DNA of 64,000 bases from Prochlorococcus sp. scB241_528N17 (GTDB lineage: Bacteria > Cyanobacteriota > Cyanobacteriia > PCC-6307 > Cyanobiaceae): contig JFLG01000001.1 of NCBI GenBank assembly GCA_000634735.1, positions 124,001-188,000 on the forward strand. Direction: 5' to 3'. The notes under the pieces were generated by a model that did not search any database, was not told where the DNA came from, and saw only the letters and a program-made list of their open reading frames with translations. Positions within the stretch are counted from its first letter, which is position 1. Each line of letters starts with the position of its first letter. Position numbers and translations under genes: made by a program. Below, one piece after another: positions 36,743 to 45,547 of the stretch.

Positions 36743-37347
36743 GGAATTTGTGAGGCAATTGAACAATAAGCAGACCAGCCCGTCATTCGACGAGGATCTG
36801 ATCTACCTAAATCGTCTACAGCTTCAAATACAGCATTGCCCGAGGCTTCTGCTTTATCAAATGCTGCAAGTAAGGGTATAAATGTATCAAAAACATACAA
36901 ACCAAAATTTTCTAGAGCTGCTTTGGCTTGTTGCGCTGCTTTTTGCTGTCTAAAATCAACTTTTACTATTACTACTGCATGGTTAACTTTTAAGTTGCTT
37001 AATAAATTAGCTAGTTCAACAGTTAATTCTACTGATCTTGCTTTTGCAGTGGTAGGTAAGATAACCAAATCTGAACCATACGCTAAGTGTTTAAGTTCTT
37101 CTTGATCACTGCTAGCTTGGCCATCAGTTATTACAATGTCTGATGATCTTGATGCTTTAGCAGCTGAACTAACGGGGAAAACTGGAAATGGAAGATTGCC
37201 TCTTGATGCGTATGCTAGAGCAGATCTATTCTTGTCGGCATCGACTATGCAAACTTTTTTACCTTCAGAATGCCAAACACTAGCAAGGTGAATAGTTGTG
37301 CAGGTCTTGGCTACACCCCCTTTTTGTCCGCAAACGGTAATGAACAA
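36676..37347 (-). CDS. ParA/MinD-type P-loop ATPase, solitary
   Basis: The 223-residue protein starts at TTG (complement of 37345-37347). It has a deviant Walker A motif, KGGVAKTCTT, with the signature lysine, then CIVDADKNRSALAYA and DIVITDGQASSDQEEL in place of the usual switch II D-T-P-P. This places it in the ParA/MinD (SIMIBI) group. ParA proteins position plasmids, chromosomes or large cargo such as carboxysomes on the nucleoid. No parB-like gene or parS-like iteron is adjacent. The next gene, overlapping by 67 bases, encodes a small membrane protein. Cargo is unknown. Confidence 0.8.
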   Translation of the reverse strand: MFITVCGQKGGVAKTCTTIHLASVWHSEGKKVCIVDADKNRSALAYASRGNLPFPVFPVSSAAKASRSSDIVITDGQASSDQEELKHLAYGSDLVILPTTAKARSVELTVELANLLSNLKVNHAVVIVKVDFRQQKAAQQAKAALENFGLYVFDTFIPLLAAFDKAEASGNAVFEAVDDLGRSDPRRMTGWSAYCSIASQIPCLISKPSLDTNNLNNQQPISA

Positions 37348-37496
37348 TTTTTTATTTTTGTTTCTCTTACTTTGGAGAATAATTTCTTAATGTCAAGAGC
37401 AAATGATTTTTAATGCTTTAAAACTTATTTTTTGAAATATTTTAAAGAAGTTAATATTTTAGATAACCTTATAAAGTTCCTTATTTAAATTGGCTA

Positions 37497-38459
37497 GTGA
37501 AGAAAAGAATTGGATTAGGTACATGGTCTTGGGGGAATAAGCTTTTTTGGAATTACCAATCCATAAATGATGATGATTTATGTGAGACATATAATGAAGC
37601 GTTACGAAGAGGTTTCGATCTAATTGATACTGCAGATTCTTACGGTACTGGGAATCTTCAGGGTAGAAGTGAATTATTGATAGGAAAATTTTTACTAAAT
37701 ACTCCTTCAGCAAAGAAAAAAAGAATTCAAGTAGCAACCAAACTTGCACCATATCCCTGGAGAATAGGTAACAGAGGGTTTAATAAACCTTTTTTGAAAA
37801 GTTTAGAGAGACTTAATAACAAATTAGATATCGTCCAATTACATTGGTCAACTGCAAAATACAATCCTTGGCAGGAATTAGGGCTTTTAAATAATCTTTG
37901 CGATTTAAAAGATGAAGGCTTTGATTTTCAAATAGGCTTATCAAATATAGGCCCTAAAAGATTGATGCAATTAATTAATTTCTTGGCAAAAAGAAATCAG
38001 AGCCTAAAGAGTGTTCAGATACAGTTTTCATTGCTTGCTCCCGATTTAGAAAAACAATATAAGGTAAAAAAAATTTGTGAAGAAAATAATATTGATTTCT
38101 TTGCTTATAGTCCTTTGTCCTTTGGAATACTTTGTATTGATCCAGATAAGGAAGAGAATAAAGAAAAAACTTTTGTTCGCAATGCATTATTTGAAAACTA
38201 TAAGAAACCAACATATGAATTGCGGAGGTGTTTAAAAAGAATTGCAAATCAAAGATCAGTTTCCCAAGCGCAAGTAGCAATTAATTGGTGTTGTTATCAA
38301 GGAGTTATTCCACTCGTTGGAATGCGAAAAAAATCTCAAGTTATAGATGTATCGAATGTATTCAAGTGGAATTTAAACAAAAGTGAATTTAAATTACTTC
38401 AGGAATTTTCAAAAAAATGTTTAAAAAAAATGCCTAAAAATCCTTTTTCAAGTATTTAA
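37497..38459 (+). CDS. Aldo/keto reductase family oxidoreductase
   Basis: The 320-residue TIM-barrel protein starts at GTG 37497. It shows the AKR catalytic aspartate and tyrosine in FDLIDTADSYGTG, the lysine in VATKLAPYPW and the histidine in LDIVQLHWS. The later IGLSNIGP and NADPH-binding C-terminus (VIPLVGMRKKSQV) follow. The tetrad appears intact, so NADPH-dependent carbonyl reduction is likely; the substrate is unknown. The promoter should be in the 149-base gap shared with the divergent ParA gene. Confidence 0.9.
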   Translation: MKKRIGLGTWSWGNKLFWNYQSINDDDLCETYNEALRRGFDLIDTADSYGTGNLQGRSELLIGKFLLNTPSAKKKRIQVATKLAPYPWRIGNRGFNKPFLKSLERLNNKLDIVQLHWSTAKYNPWQELGLLNNLCDLKDEGFDFQIGLSNIGPKRLMQLINFLAKRNQSLKSVQIQFSLLAPDLEKQYKVKKICEENNIDFFAYSPLSFGILCIDPDKEENKEKTFVRNALFENYKKPTYELRRCLKRIANQRSVSQAQVAINWCCYQGVIPLVGMRKKSQVIDVSNVFKWNLNKSEFKLLQEFSKKCLKKMPKNPFSSI

Positions 38460-38467
38460 TTAAATTT

Positions 38468-38605
38468 TTAGCTAGATATCTTTTTATTTTTTTTTATTTG
38501 AGAACTATTATTCCATAGTTCATTGGGAAATTTTTCTCCAGTGAATCTAATAACTTTTGGTTTGAGATTTATAATCAAGTCATTCAGTTTTTTATTAGAT
38601 TCCAT
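38468..38605 (-). CDS. Small basic hypothetical protein
   Basis: A 45-codon frame from the ATG complementary to 38603-38605 encodes MESNKKLNDLIINLKPKVIR, then FTGEKFPNELWNNSS and a lysine-rich end. It was found by direct translation. The even mix of hydrophobic and charged residues, the coherent ATG, and nine bases of separation from the convergent reductase gene support it. No family is recognised with confidence. Confidence 0.5.
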   Translation of the reverse strand: MESNKKLNDLIINLKPKVIRFTGEKFPNELWNNSSQIKKNKKISS

Positions 38606-38768
38606 TTTGCAAGATTCGATTTTTTAATAAGATAAATTAATTTAAAACTTATCTTCTCAGTATTTATACTTATAAAATTAAATAAATTCTTTTTATTACA
38701 AGCATTTGCAGCAATATTTACACACTAATAAATTATCTATTACAACTTCTTAGTTCTTTAAAAAAAGT

Positions 38769-38786
38769 GGAGTCCTTCCAGACTCC
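38769..38786 (-). terminator. Rho-independent terminator of ssrA
   Basis: GGAGTC and GACTCC pair around a six-base loop. On the minus strand the hairpin is followed by ACTTTTTTT, a standard intrinsic terminator. It lies just after the tmRNA coding piece and also prevents read-through into the small minus-strand gene. Confidence 0.85.
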
Positions 38787-39044
38787 TCGTATCATTTGGT
38801 TGATAAGGCTGATATAACCCCATCTCCTTTAGGATCAAGCAGCAACTGGTGCTGTTTGACGGGAGAAACTAACGATTTTGTTAGCATTTGTGTTTTTGCT
38901 CTAACCGAGCCGGCTTCAGTCACCTTCCTTATGCCCCGTCGAAACCATTACAACCCCTAATAGTGGAGTTGAGCGGAATCGAACCGCTGTCCGAAACATC
39001 GGTTGAGATCACCTAGTCCAATTGGACATTTATATTCTGACAGG
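38787..39044 (-). ncRNA. ssrA: Transfer-messenger RNA, permuted two-piece form
   Basis: tmRNA rescues stalled ribosomes and tags the nascent peptide for degradation. On the minus strand the acceptor piece comes first and ends in GGTTCGATTCCGC-TCAACTCCA (38964-38985). A six-base linker follows, then the coding piece begins GGGGTTGTAATGGTTTCGAC at 38957. GGGGTTG (38951-38957) pairs with CAACTCC (38965-38971) as the acceptor stem, which proves the circular permutation. The tag frame is at 38835-38885: ANKIVSFSRQTAPVAA followed by TGA. The outer boundaries, especially the 5' end near 39044, are approximate. CCA is not encoded. A 12-base perfect palindrome (GTCCAATTGGAC) lies at 39016-39027. Confidence 0.95.
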
Positions 39045-39087
39045 CAAAATGGTTATTGAATAGTTTTTTTACTAAGTTTTATCGTAT

Positions 39088-40212
39088 ATGAAAGTAGTGG
39101 CATCATCTCCGGAGGGACTAGAGAAATCTTTAGCAGAAGAAATTTCAAATTTAGGAGGATTTAATATTAATACTTATAAAAGATTTATTAATTTTGAATG
39201 TGATTTTGAAACTTTTTGTAGAGTTCATTTCTATTCCAGATTAGCTTTTCGTTTTTATAGAGAAATTGCAAGTTTTAATTGCTATGACAAGCAATCTTTA
39301 TATGCCGGGGTTAGAGATTCATTTGATTGGTTGAATTGGTTGCACTTTGATAAAACGTTTAATGTTCAAGTAACTGGGAGAACATCTTCTTTAAGTCATA
39401 CTCATTTCACAGCTCTTGAAGTAAAAAATTCCATAACTGATTTGCAACAGGCAGTTTGGAATAAAAGATCAAATATTTCTTTAGATAATCCTGATTTTAT
39501 AATTCATCTGCATTTAAATAATAATAATGCAATTCTCAGTCTTCAAAGCAGCGTAGAAAGCTTACACAAAAGAGGCTATAGGCCCGCAATTGGAAATGCT
39601 CCATTAAAAGAAAATTTAGCTTCTGGATTGATAAATATGACTCAATGGAATGGCAAAGTTCCATTAATAGATTTTATGTGTGGCTCGGGTACTTTTTTAA
39701 TTGAGGCAGTCAACCAATTCCTTGGAGTTCCCCTAAATATTGATCAAGTATATCTTTTTGAGAATTGGTTGGACTTTAGGAAAGATATCTATCTTAATGA
39801 AAAAAATAAGGCAAAAAATAAAACTATAAATTATGAAAAATTACCAACAATAATAGGGTGTGAAATTAATAAAAAGGTTTTTGAGCAGGCGAATGTAAAC
39901 ATATCATTAGCTGGACTTGAAAACTATATTAAGCTTATAAATAATGATTTTTTAGCACTAGAATTAAGTTGCACACCTGGGATAATCATATGTAATCCTC
40001 CATACGGCAAAAAATTAGGCGACGAAAATGAATTGATTTGTTTATATGAACAAATGGGAATCTTCCTAAAGAACAATTTTTCAGGTTGGGAATTTTGGCT
40101 GTTAAGTGGAAATCCAAAACTAACAAAATATTTAAAAATGAAATCTTCATTGAAAATTCCCGTTAGCAATGGGGGAATAGATTGTAGATGGATAAAGTAC
40201 TTAATAAGGTAA
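39088..40212 (+). CDS. THUMP-domain class I methyltransferase, RlmL/RlmK N-terminal-like
   Basis: The 374-residue protein opens with a ferredoxin-like/THUMP region (VVASSPEGLEKSLAEEIS, about 2-19; SLYAGVRDSFDWLNW). It continues with a Rossmann methyltransferase: linker KRGYRPAIGNAPLKENLASGL, motif I FMCGSGTFLIEA and motif IV ICNPPYGKKLG. The N-P-P-Y catalytic motif indicates N2-guanine or N6-adenine methylation of RNA. Such proteins modify 23S rRNA (G2445-type); the exact target is not determined. The start lies 43 bases from the 5' end of the tmRNA gene on the other strand. Confidence 0.88.
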   Translation: MKVVASSPEGLEKSLAEEISNLGGFNINTYKRFINFECDFETFCRVHFYSRLAFRFYREIASFNCYDKQSLYAGVRDSFDWLNWLHFDKTFNVQVTGRTSSLSHTHFTALEVKNSITDLQQAVWNKRSNISLDNPDFIIHLHLNNNNAILSLQSSVESLHKRGYRPAIGNAPLKENLASGLINMTQWNGKVPLIDFMCGSGTFLIEAVNQFLGVPLNIDQVYLFENWLDFRKDIYLNEKNKAKNKTINYEKLPTIIGCEINKKVFEQANVNISLAGLENYIKLINNDFLALELSCTPGIIICNPPYGKKLGDENELICLYEQMGIFLKNNFSGWEFWLLSGNPKLTKYLKMKSSLKIPVSNGGIDCRWIKYLIR

Positions 40213-40213
40213 T

Positions 40214-40600
40214 TTATTTTTTGCCTAAAACTGCCTTTGTTGTCTTGCCTAAACCCTCTAATGTTTGAGGAAGATAAGGTCCTTTAGCTAATTTTCCTCC
40301 TAGCTTCAAACTTAAGCCTGCAAGAAATAAATCGATAAATATTATGAGTAATAAATTATATTCAATATTCCAGTTATTGTATTTCGTTAGAAAAAGATAA
40401 AAAATAATATGGATGCAAATTAGTACTAATAGTAATAATGTACTGCCAATTGCCAAAAATATTCCACCACTAATTAATCTTCTTTTTTCTCTATCTACTT
40501 CTTGAAGAGCTATTCTTACATGCAAATCCATCACTGAACTTGCGATCGCTGAAATTCTCGAGGCGGTACTTGCAAAGTTTTTATTTTTTGGTTTTTCCAT
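40214..40600 (-). CDS. Phage-holin-superfamily-like small membrane protein (DUF1469 type)
   Basis: The 128-residue protein starts at ATG 40600, one base after the stop of the upstream gene (TAA-T-ATG). A GTG at 40615 would add five residues and overlap. A basic amphipathic helix (ASRISAIASSVMDLHVRIALQEVDREKRR) precedes two membrane hairpin segments (about 47-75 and 85-105). This layout matches the Actin-assembly/holin III-like DUF1469 membrane proteins common in cyanobacteria. It is tightly coupled to the upstream DUF883-like gene, so the two may act together on membrane organisation. No lysis function is implied. Confidence 0.72.
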   Translation of the reverse strand: MEKPKNKNFASTASRISAIASSVMDLHVRIALQEVDREKRRLISGGIFLAIGSTLLLLVLICIHIIFYLFLTKYNNWNIEYNLLLIIFIDLFLAGLSLKLGGKLAKGPYLPQTLEGLGKTTKAVLGKK

Positions 40601-40601
40601 A

Positions 40602-41063
40602 TTATTTTCTGCCACTGTTAAGGAGAGTTCCTATTAGTAAACCAATAACAGCCGCAATAGCAATAGATAATAGTGGTTTTTTTCTTATTGGATTTTCTAT
40701 TTTTGGTCTAAGTGTATTGTTAAGTTCTTCTAATAATTCTTCTAATTGACTTTCGATAGGTTCAATTTTTTCTGATATTTCCCAATTGTTTTCTCTTATT
40801 GAATCAATGATTTCAAATAGTTGGCTTTTTATTCCAATTACTGAGGTTCCACTATGGCTTGCTATTACTTCAACTAAATCATCAATACTCCCTTTTGTAG
40901 CTTCAAGGGTTTGTTGTGCAATGTTAGGCCATTTTTCTTTTATTAAAGGTATTAAACTGTCAATTTTTTCAAGTAACCATTTTTCTGTAATAACTTCTTT
41001 TTCCGGAAGATCAGATTTATTTTCTTTTTCTTCTACTTCTTTGGGAGGATGGTAAGTCTCCAT
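40602..41063 (-). CDS. DUF883/ElaB-like tail-anchored protein
   Basis: The 153-residue protein has an acidic, lysine-rich N-terminus and a long amphipathic helix region (about 30-120, with EKWLLEKIDSLIPLIKEKW and IESQLEELLEELNNTL). One C-terminal membrane segment follows (KPLLSIAIAAVIGLLIGTLLN). This is the layout of ElaB/YqjD-type proteins that anchor ribosomes or shape membranes; similarity is in architecture rather than in a diagnostic motif. The following gene starts one base after its stop. Confidence 0.65.
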   Translation of the reverse strand: METYHPPKEVEEKENKSDLPEKEVITEKWLLEKIDSLIPLIKEKWPNIAQQTLEATKGSIDDLVEVIASHSGTSVIGIKSQLFEIIDSIRENNWEISEKIEPIESQLEELLEELNNTLRPKIENPIRKKPLLSIAIAAVIGLLIGTLLNSGRK

Positions 41064-41251
41064 TATTTAAACTTATTTATTTTAAGATTAGACCCTATTT
41101 TCTTAATTTGGAACCCTTATATAAAGAATTGTTTGATAAGTATAGAAAAAAAACATATAAAAGTTTATTTACATTTTATTTATCTACTCAGTTCTGCAAG
41201 AAGGTTTTGTTAAGCTATTACTGAATTTATAAATTGAGTTTAAATTTCATC

Positions 41252-41389
41252 ATGGATATTACATTTGCATCCTTAATTTTTGCATCTCGAACAATTCCTA
41301 CAGATTTTGGATTAGTAGCTGCAGCTATCGCTGGAGCTGGAAGTTTGCTATTCATTGCATTAAGATTTGTACCTGATGCAGGTAATTAA
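41252..41389 (+). CDS. Small single-pass membrane protein of unknown function
   Basis: A 45-residue frame starts at ATG 41252: MDITFASLIFASRTIPTDFG, then a hydrophobic helix LVAAAIAGAGSLLFIALRF and the tail VPDAGN. It has the size and composition of photosystem or cytochrome b6f accessory subunits, but I could not match it to PsaM, PsbY, Psb30, PetG or PetM. The helix contains the small-residue pattern A-x-x-G-A-G that favours packing. It lies alone between divergent and forward units in a region otherwise empty from 41064. Confidence 0.6.
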   Translation: MDITFASLIFASRTIPTDFGLVAAAIAGAGSLLFIALRFVPDAGN

Positions 41390-41472
41390 ATAACAGGAAC
41401 CATCTTTAATCAAATCTATCTTTATCTCAACTTTGTTTTGAAAATAGATGCGGTTTATTTATTAATTAGATA

Positions 41473-41835
41473 ATGAATAAATGGGTTTTGCTTGAACATA
41501 AAGTTTATTCTGATAATTCGTTCGATATTCATTATGATTTTCTTGTTGAAAATGGCATAGAATGTTTAACTTGGAAATTGTTAAAACTACCTTTATTAAA
41601 TCAAGCTTCTATAGAAATTATTAAGCAGCCAAATCATAGACTTGTATGGTTATCTAGGATAGAACATGAACTTTCTGATAATAGAGGGTTTGTAAAACGA
41701 ATTGATCATGGAATATTTAAAAGTGTTTCTGACAAATTGGACTCTGAACATTATAGATTCATTTTGAATGGTGAACTTCTTTATGGCTTATTTGAAATTT
41801 CGGGTAATTTTTGCAGATTGAGCAAAAGTTATTGA
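41473..41835 (+). CDS. Stand-alone LigD 3'-phosphoesterase-like domain protein
   Basis: The 120 residues start WVLLEHKVYSDNSFDIHYDF. The L-E-H ... H-Y-D-F pattern, with H9, H20 and D22, matches the N-terminal metal-binding part of the LigD phosphoesterase domain. That domain usually reads K-H-D-A-x-x-L-H-Y-D-F-R-L-E. Later HRLVWLSRIEHELSDNRGF and VKRIDHGIF resemble stand-alone members with H-R-L-x-Y-L and R-G-x-V-x-R-x-D-x-G. LigD removes 3' nucleosides and phosphates at DNA ends during non-homologous end joining. No ligase, polymerase or Ku gene is here, so a repair or RNA-end role is speculative. It precedes smc by 82 bases. Confidence 0.6.
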   Translation: MNKWVLLEHKVYSDNSFDIHYDFLVENGIECLTWKLLKLPLLNQASIEIIKQPNHRLVWLSRIEHELSDNRGFVKRIDHGIFKSVSDKLDSEHYRFILNGELLYGLFEISGNFCRLSKSY

Positions 41836-41917
41836 TACTCATTTATAAATAAACGTAATATTCCTATTGAGAATTTTTGCAAATTAGTTATTCTTATTTA
41901 GCTATTGAGACTTGAGA

Positions 41918-44900
41918 TTGGTACATATCAATCAGGTCGAGTTTGAAAATTTTAAATCTTTTGGGGGAAATGTAAAAATACCTCTTGAAGAAGGTTTTAC
42001 GGTGGTTACAGGTCCTAACGGTTCTGGGAAAAGTAATATTTTAGATGGAATTTTATTTTGTTTAGGTCTAGCTAATAGTAGAGGTATGAGAGCTGAAAGA
42101 TTACCAGATCTAATAAATAACTCCAAAGTTAAAGAGGGTAAGTCATCAGAAACATCTGTATCGGTAAAATTTAATATTCAAGATTGGTCTCCCAGAGAGG
42201 ACCTTCCACCTTTGGAACTAGAAGAAGAAGAAATTTCCCTTAATAAAGGTCAAAAAGAATGGTTAGTTTCTAGAAAATTAAGGCTTATGCCAGGTGGTTC
42301 TTATGCTTCTACTTATACTTCTGATGGAAAACAATGTACCTTGCAACAGATACAGAGAATATTAAGAGATATCAGTGTTGATCCTGAGGGTAGCAATGTT
42401 GTTATGCAGGGCGATGTAACAAGAATAGTATCTATGAACAATAAGGAGAGGAGAAATCTTATTGATGAATTAGCAGGAGTCGCACTTTTTGATACAAGAA
42501 TAGAACAAACTAATGCAAAATTAAATGACGTTTTCGAAAGACAAGAAAGATGTGAAATTTTAGAAAATGAATTGCAATCTAGTAAAATTAAGCTTGAAAA
42601 AGAATGTGAAAAAGCAAAGCGATATAAAGAGTTAAAGGCAAAACTATTACAAATAATAGAATTAGAGAAAGTTCTTATTTTTGAAAAACAAGTTAAGCAT
42701 GTTGCATCTATAGAAAAAAAAGAAAGTGAAATTGAAAAAAATAAAATCTTATTTAATAAACAAAAAGAATCTATTAGTAAAGAAATATCAGTTTTAGAAG
42801 ATGCTTTGAAAATACTTGTTGATGAGCTTAAGGAGAAAGGCGAGGATAAATTGATAAAAGTTAATTCTGATATTGGAAGTATTAACTCTAGCTTGAGAGA
42901 ACTTGATAGGATATCAATTCTGAATAAAGAAGAAGGTATTAAATTACAAAAACAGAGAGATGAAATTGCAATTTCTAAGAGGAATATCGAGTTAGAAAAG
43001 ATGAGACAAGAAAATTTCGATAATAATTTTTTAAATCAATTGAACTTGCAAATTGATGATCTCACTTTAAAACACAAACTATCCAGAAAAAAACTTTCTG
43101 ATGCGGCTGGAGAATCTGGAGAATTCTCAAAGCAAAGTATCAAATTAAATGCTGAGCTTGAAAGTATAAAAAATCAAATTAATCCTTTGGAAATAAAAAA
43201 AAGGAAAATTGAAGAAGAAACTATTCAAAATAATATTCAAAAAGATGAGATATTGTCACAGATCGAATCCTTAGACTTAGAAAAGCAGAAACTTTTTCAG
43301 GGAAATCAAAGAAAAAAAGAGACATCCGATACAAAGAATAAAAACTTGGCAAGTAACAGCGCAGAAATTAATTCTTTAAAAAATGAAATCGATTTATTAA
43401 TTAAAACTAAATCAAGGCTAAATAACGAGCAATTAAGGCTTGAAAAAGATTTATCTAGATTCGAAAGCAGGAAGGAAGCTTTAAACGAATCTAGAGGTTC
43501 ATATGCTCTCAGAATTCTCTTAGAGGCAGGGTTAGAGGGTATACATGGTTATGTAGCTCAACTTGGAGAGGTCAGTGAGAAAAATAGATATGCATTAGAA
43601 ATTGCTGCTGGAAATAGGTTAGGACAAATTGTTGTTGATAATGATCATATTGCTGCAAAAGCAATTGAAATTCTTAAAAAGAAAAAAGCGGGAAGATTAA
43701 CTTTTTTACCTTTAAATAGAATTAAAAGTCAAAAAAAGAATTATGCAATTTCAAGATTTGAAAATAACAGGGAGAATGGATTTATTGATAAAGCTATTAA
43801 TCTAATTACTTTTGATGAAGTTTATTTAGATGTTTTTCGATATGTTTTTGGAGATACTTTGGTTTTTTCAGACTTATCCTCAGCTAGGTTATCTACACAA
43901 AAAAATAGGTTGGTTACCTTAAGTGGTGAATTATTAGAAGCAAGTGGTGCTATTACAGGAGGCAGTAAGTTAAATAAAGATTTGGCTTATAGGTTTGGAA
44001 TTAATAATGATATTGATGATTCCAGTCCTATAAAAGAAAGATTATTAGTTATCGAAGAAGCTTTAAAAGAGTCAAATAATGATTTGATACTAAAAAATAA
44101 TAGACTGAATATATTAAATTCTAACCGCAGTCAAATAATTGAGGATTGTGCCTCATTTAATAAAGAAATTGAAGTAAATCAAGATTCTCTTGAAGCTGTC
44201 TCGCAAAGAATTGAGGATTGTAAAACGAGATTAAATAAACTTGATACTGCTAATAATTTATTAGTTAGCGAGTTAGGTCATTTAAAAAATCAATTGAAGC
44301 CTTATCACGATAAGTTTGATCAACTACAAACCATTCAAAAGGCAAATTATGAAAAAAATCAAAAATCATCATTAATAGCTTTTAATGACGATTTTAATAA
44401 TCTTGATAAAAAACTTGAATTACTTATTAAAGAGAGAAATACATTACTAGATAAAAAGAATCAATTTGCTTTAAATAAAGAGCGTATCAATAATTCATTA
44501 AAAATTACTTTACTACAAGAAAAAAACTTGCAGGAATCTATTAAACAACTAGCAACTGCTCATAGTGAATGGATAGAAAAAAGAGATCAATTTAAAAAAG
44601 AGCTTTCAGATCTCGATAGTCAAAAAAATTCTCTAGAGAAGAATTTAGGTTTATTGAGAAGGAAAAGAGATGAATTGAACTCTTCAATTTCAAATAAAAG
44701 GCAAGAATATAATAACTATTTGTTAAAGCTTGAATATCTTGAAAGGGATATGCATTCTCTTAGAGAAGAGATGAGGAGCGAGAAAATAAAATTAGAAAAT
44801 TATAAAAAAGATCTACCTAATCCTTCCCCGGAGTTTGGAGAATATGAAGGGAAGAGTCTTGAATCTTTGCAATCAGAAATTTCGACTATAAATGCAAAAC

Positions 44901-45502
44901 TAGAAAGCTTAGAACCTGTCAATATGTTGGCTCTTGATGAACTAGAAGAATTAATTGAGAGATTAAATGGTTTGCGAGAAAAATTAGAAATTCTATCTAA
45001 TGAAAGATCTGAATTATTGTTGAGAATAGAAACTGTATCTACGATGCGTCAAGAAGCTTTTATGCAAGCATTTAAAGAAGTTGATAGACATTTTAGAGAA
45101 ATTTTTGCAAATTTATCAGATGGAGATGGATTTCTACAACTTGAAAATCCAAATTCTCCTTTAGAAGGAGGATTAACTTTAGTTGCTCATCCTAAGGGAA
45201 AAAATGTCAGAAGATTAGCGTCGATGTCAGGTGGTGAAAAATCGTTAACTGCTTTAAGTTTTTTATTTGCTTTGCAAAAGTATAAGCCTTCACCTTTTTA
45301 TGCATTAGACGAGGTTGATAGTTTTTTAGATGGTATTAATGTTGAAAGGTTGTCAAAACTAATATCAAATCAGTCATCAAATGCTCAATTTATAGTCGTA
45401 AGTCATAGAAGGCCTATGATTAGTGCATCTGAACGAACAATTGGGGTTGCGCAAGCAAGAGGTGCTAATACTCAAGTTCTTGGGTTACCAAATGCTGCAT
45501 AA
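41918..45502 (+). CDS. smc: Chromosome segregation protein SMC
   Basis: SMC dimers with ScpA/ScpB condense and segregate the chromosome. The protein has an N-terminal ATPase half (Walker A TGPNGSGKSNIL near residue 35), a long coiled coil and a hinge at about 510-650 (GIHGYVAQLGEV, LSGELLEASGAITGG). A second coiled coil follows, then the C-terminal half with the signature MSGGEKSLTALSF and Walker B FYALDEVDSFLDG. Length is about 1194 residues. Two TTG codons could start it (41912, 41918); the second gives the family opening MVHINQVEFENFKSF and is preferred. The scp genes are not in the window. Confidence 0.95.
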   Translation: MVHINQVEFENFKSFGGNVKIPLEEGFTVVTGPNGSGKSNILDGILFCLGLANSRGMRAERLPDLINNSKVKEGKSSETSVSVKFNIQDWSPREDLPPLELEEEEISLNKGQKEWLVSRKLRLMPGGSYASTYTSDGKQCTLQQIQRILRDISVDPEGSNVVMQGDVTRIVSMNNKERRNLIDELAGVALFDTRIEQTNAKLNDVFERQERCEILENELQSSKIKLEKECEKAKRYKELKAKLLQIIELEKVLIFEKQVKHVASIEKKESEIEKNKILFNKQKESISKEISVLEDALKILVDELKEKGEDKLIKVNSDIGSINSSLRELDRISILNKEEGIKLQKQRDEIAISKRNIELEKMRQENFDNNFLNQLNLQIDDLTLKHKLSRKKLSDAAGESGEFSKQSIKLNAELESIKNQINPLEIKKRKIEEETIQNNIQKDEILSQIESLDLEKQKLFQGNQRKKETSDTKNKNLASNSAEINSLKNEIDLLIKTKSRLNNEQLRLEKDLSRFESRKEALNESRGSYALRILLEAGLEGIHGYVAQLGEVSEKNRYALEIAAGNRLGQIVVDNDHIAAKAIEILKKKKAGRLTFLPLNRIKSQKKNYAISRFENNRENGFIDKAINLITFDEVYLDVFRYVFGDTLVFSDLSSARLSTQKNRLVTLSGELLEASGAITGGSKLNKDLAYRFGINNDIDDSSPIKERLLVIEEALKESNNDLILKNNRLNILNSNRSQIIEDCASFNKEIEVNQDSLEAVSQRIEDCKTRLNKLDTANNLLVSELGHLKNQLKPYHDKFDQLQTIQKANYEKNQKSSLIAFNDDFNNLDKKLELLIKERNTLLDKKNQFALNKERINNSLKITLLQEKNLQESIKQLATAHSEWIEKRDQFKKELSDLDSQKNSLEKNLGLLRRKRDELNSSISNKRQEYNNYLLKLEYLERDMHSLREEMRSEKIKLENYKKDLPNPSPEFGEYEGKSLESLQSEISTINAKLESLEPVNMLALDELEELIERLNGLREKLEILSNERSELLLRIETVSTMRQEAFMQAFKEVDRHFREIFANLSDGDGFLQLENPNSPLEGGLTLVAHPKGKNVRRLASMSGGEKSLTALSFLFALQKYKPSPFYALDEVDSFLDGINVERLSKLISNQSSNAQFIVVSHRRPMISASERTIGVAQARGANTQVLGLPNAA

Positions 45503-45547
45503 ACACACTTTTTTAAATTTATACGTCAGAATGATAAAAAGAAATTT

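Noticed and set aside
36836-37105. 89-codon plus-strand open frame
   Set aside because: Antisense to the ParA-like ATPase, whose motifs are clear; composition is atypical for a protein.
40214-40600. Prophage lysis function for the holin-like protein
   Set aside because: The similarity is to a cyanobacterial membrane-protein superfamily only; there is no endolysin or phage structural gene nearby.
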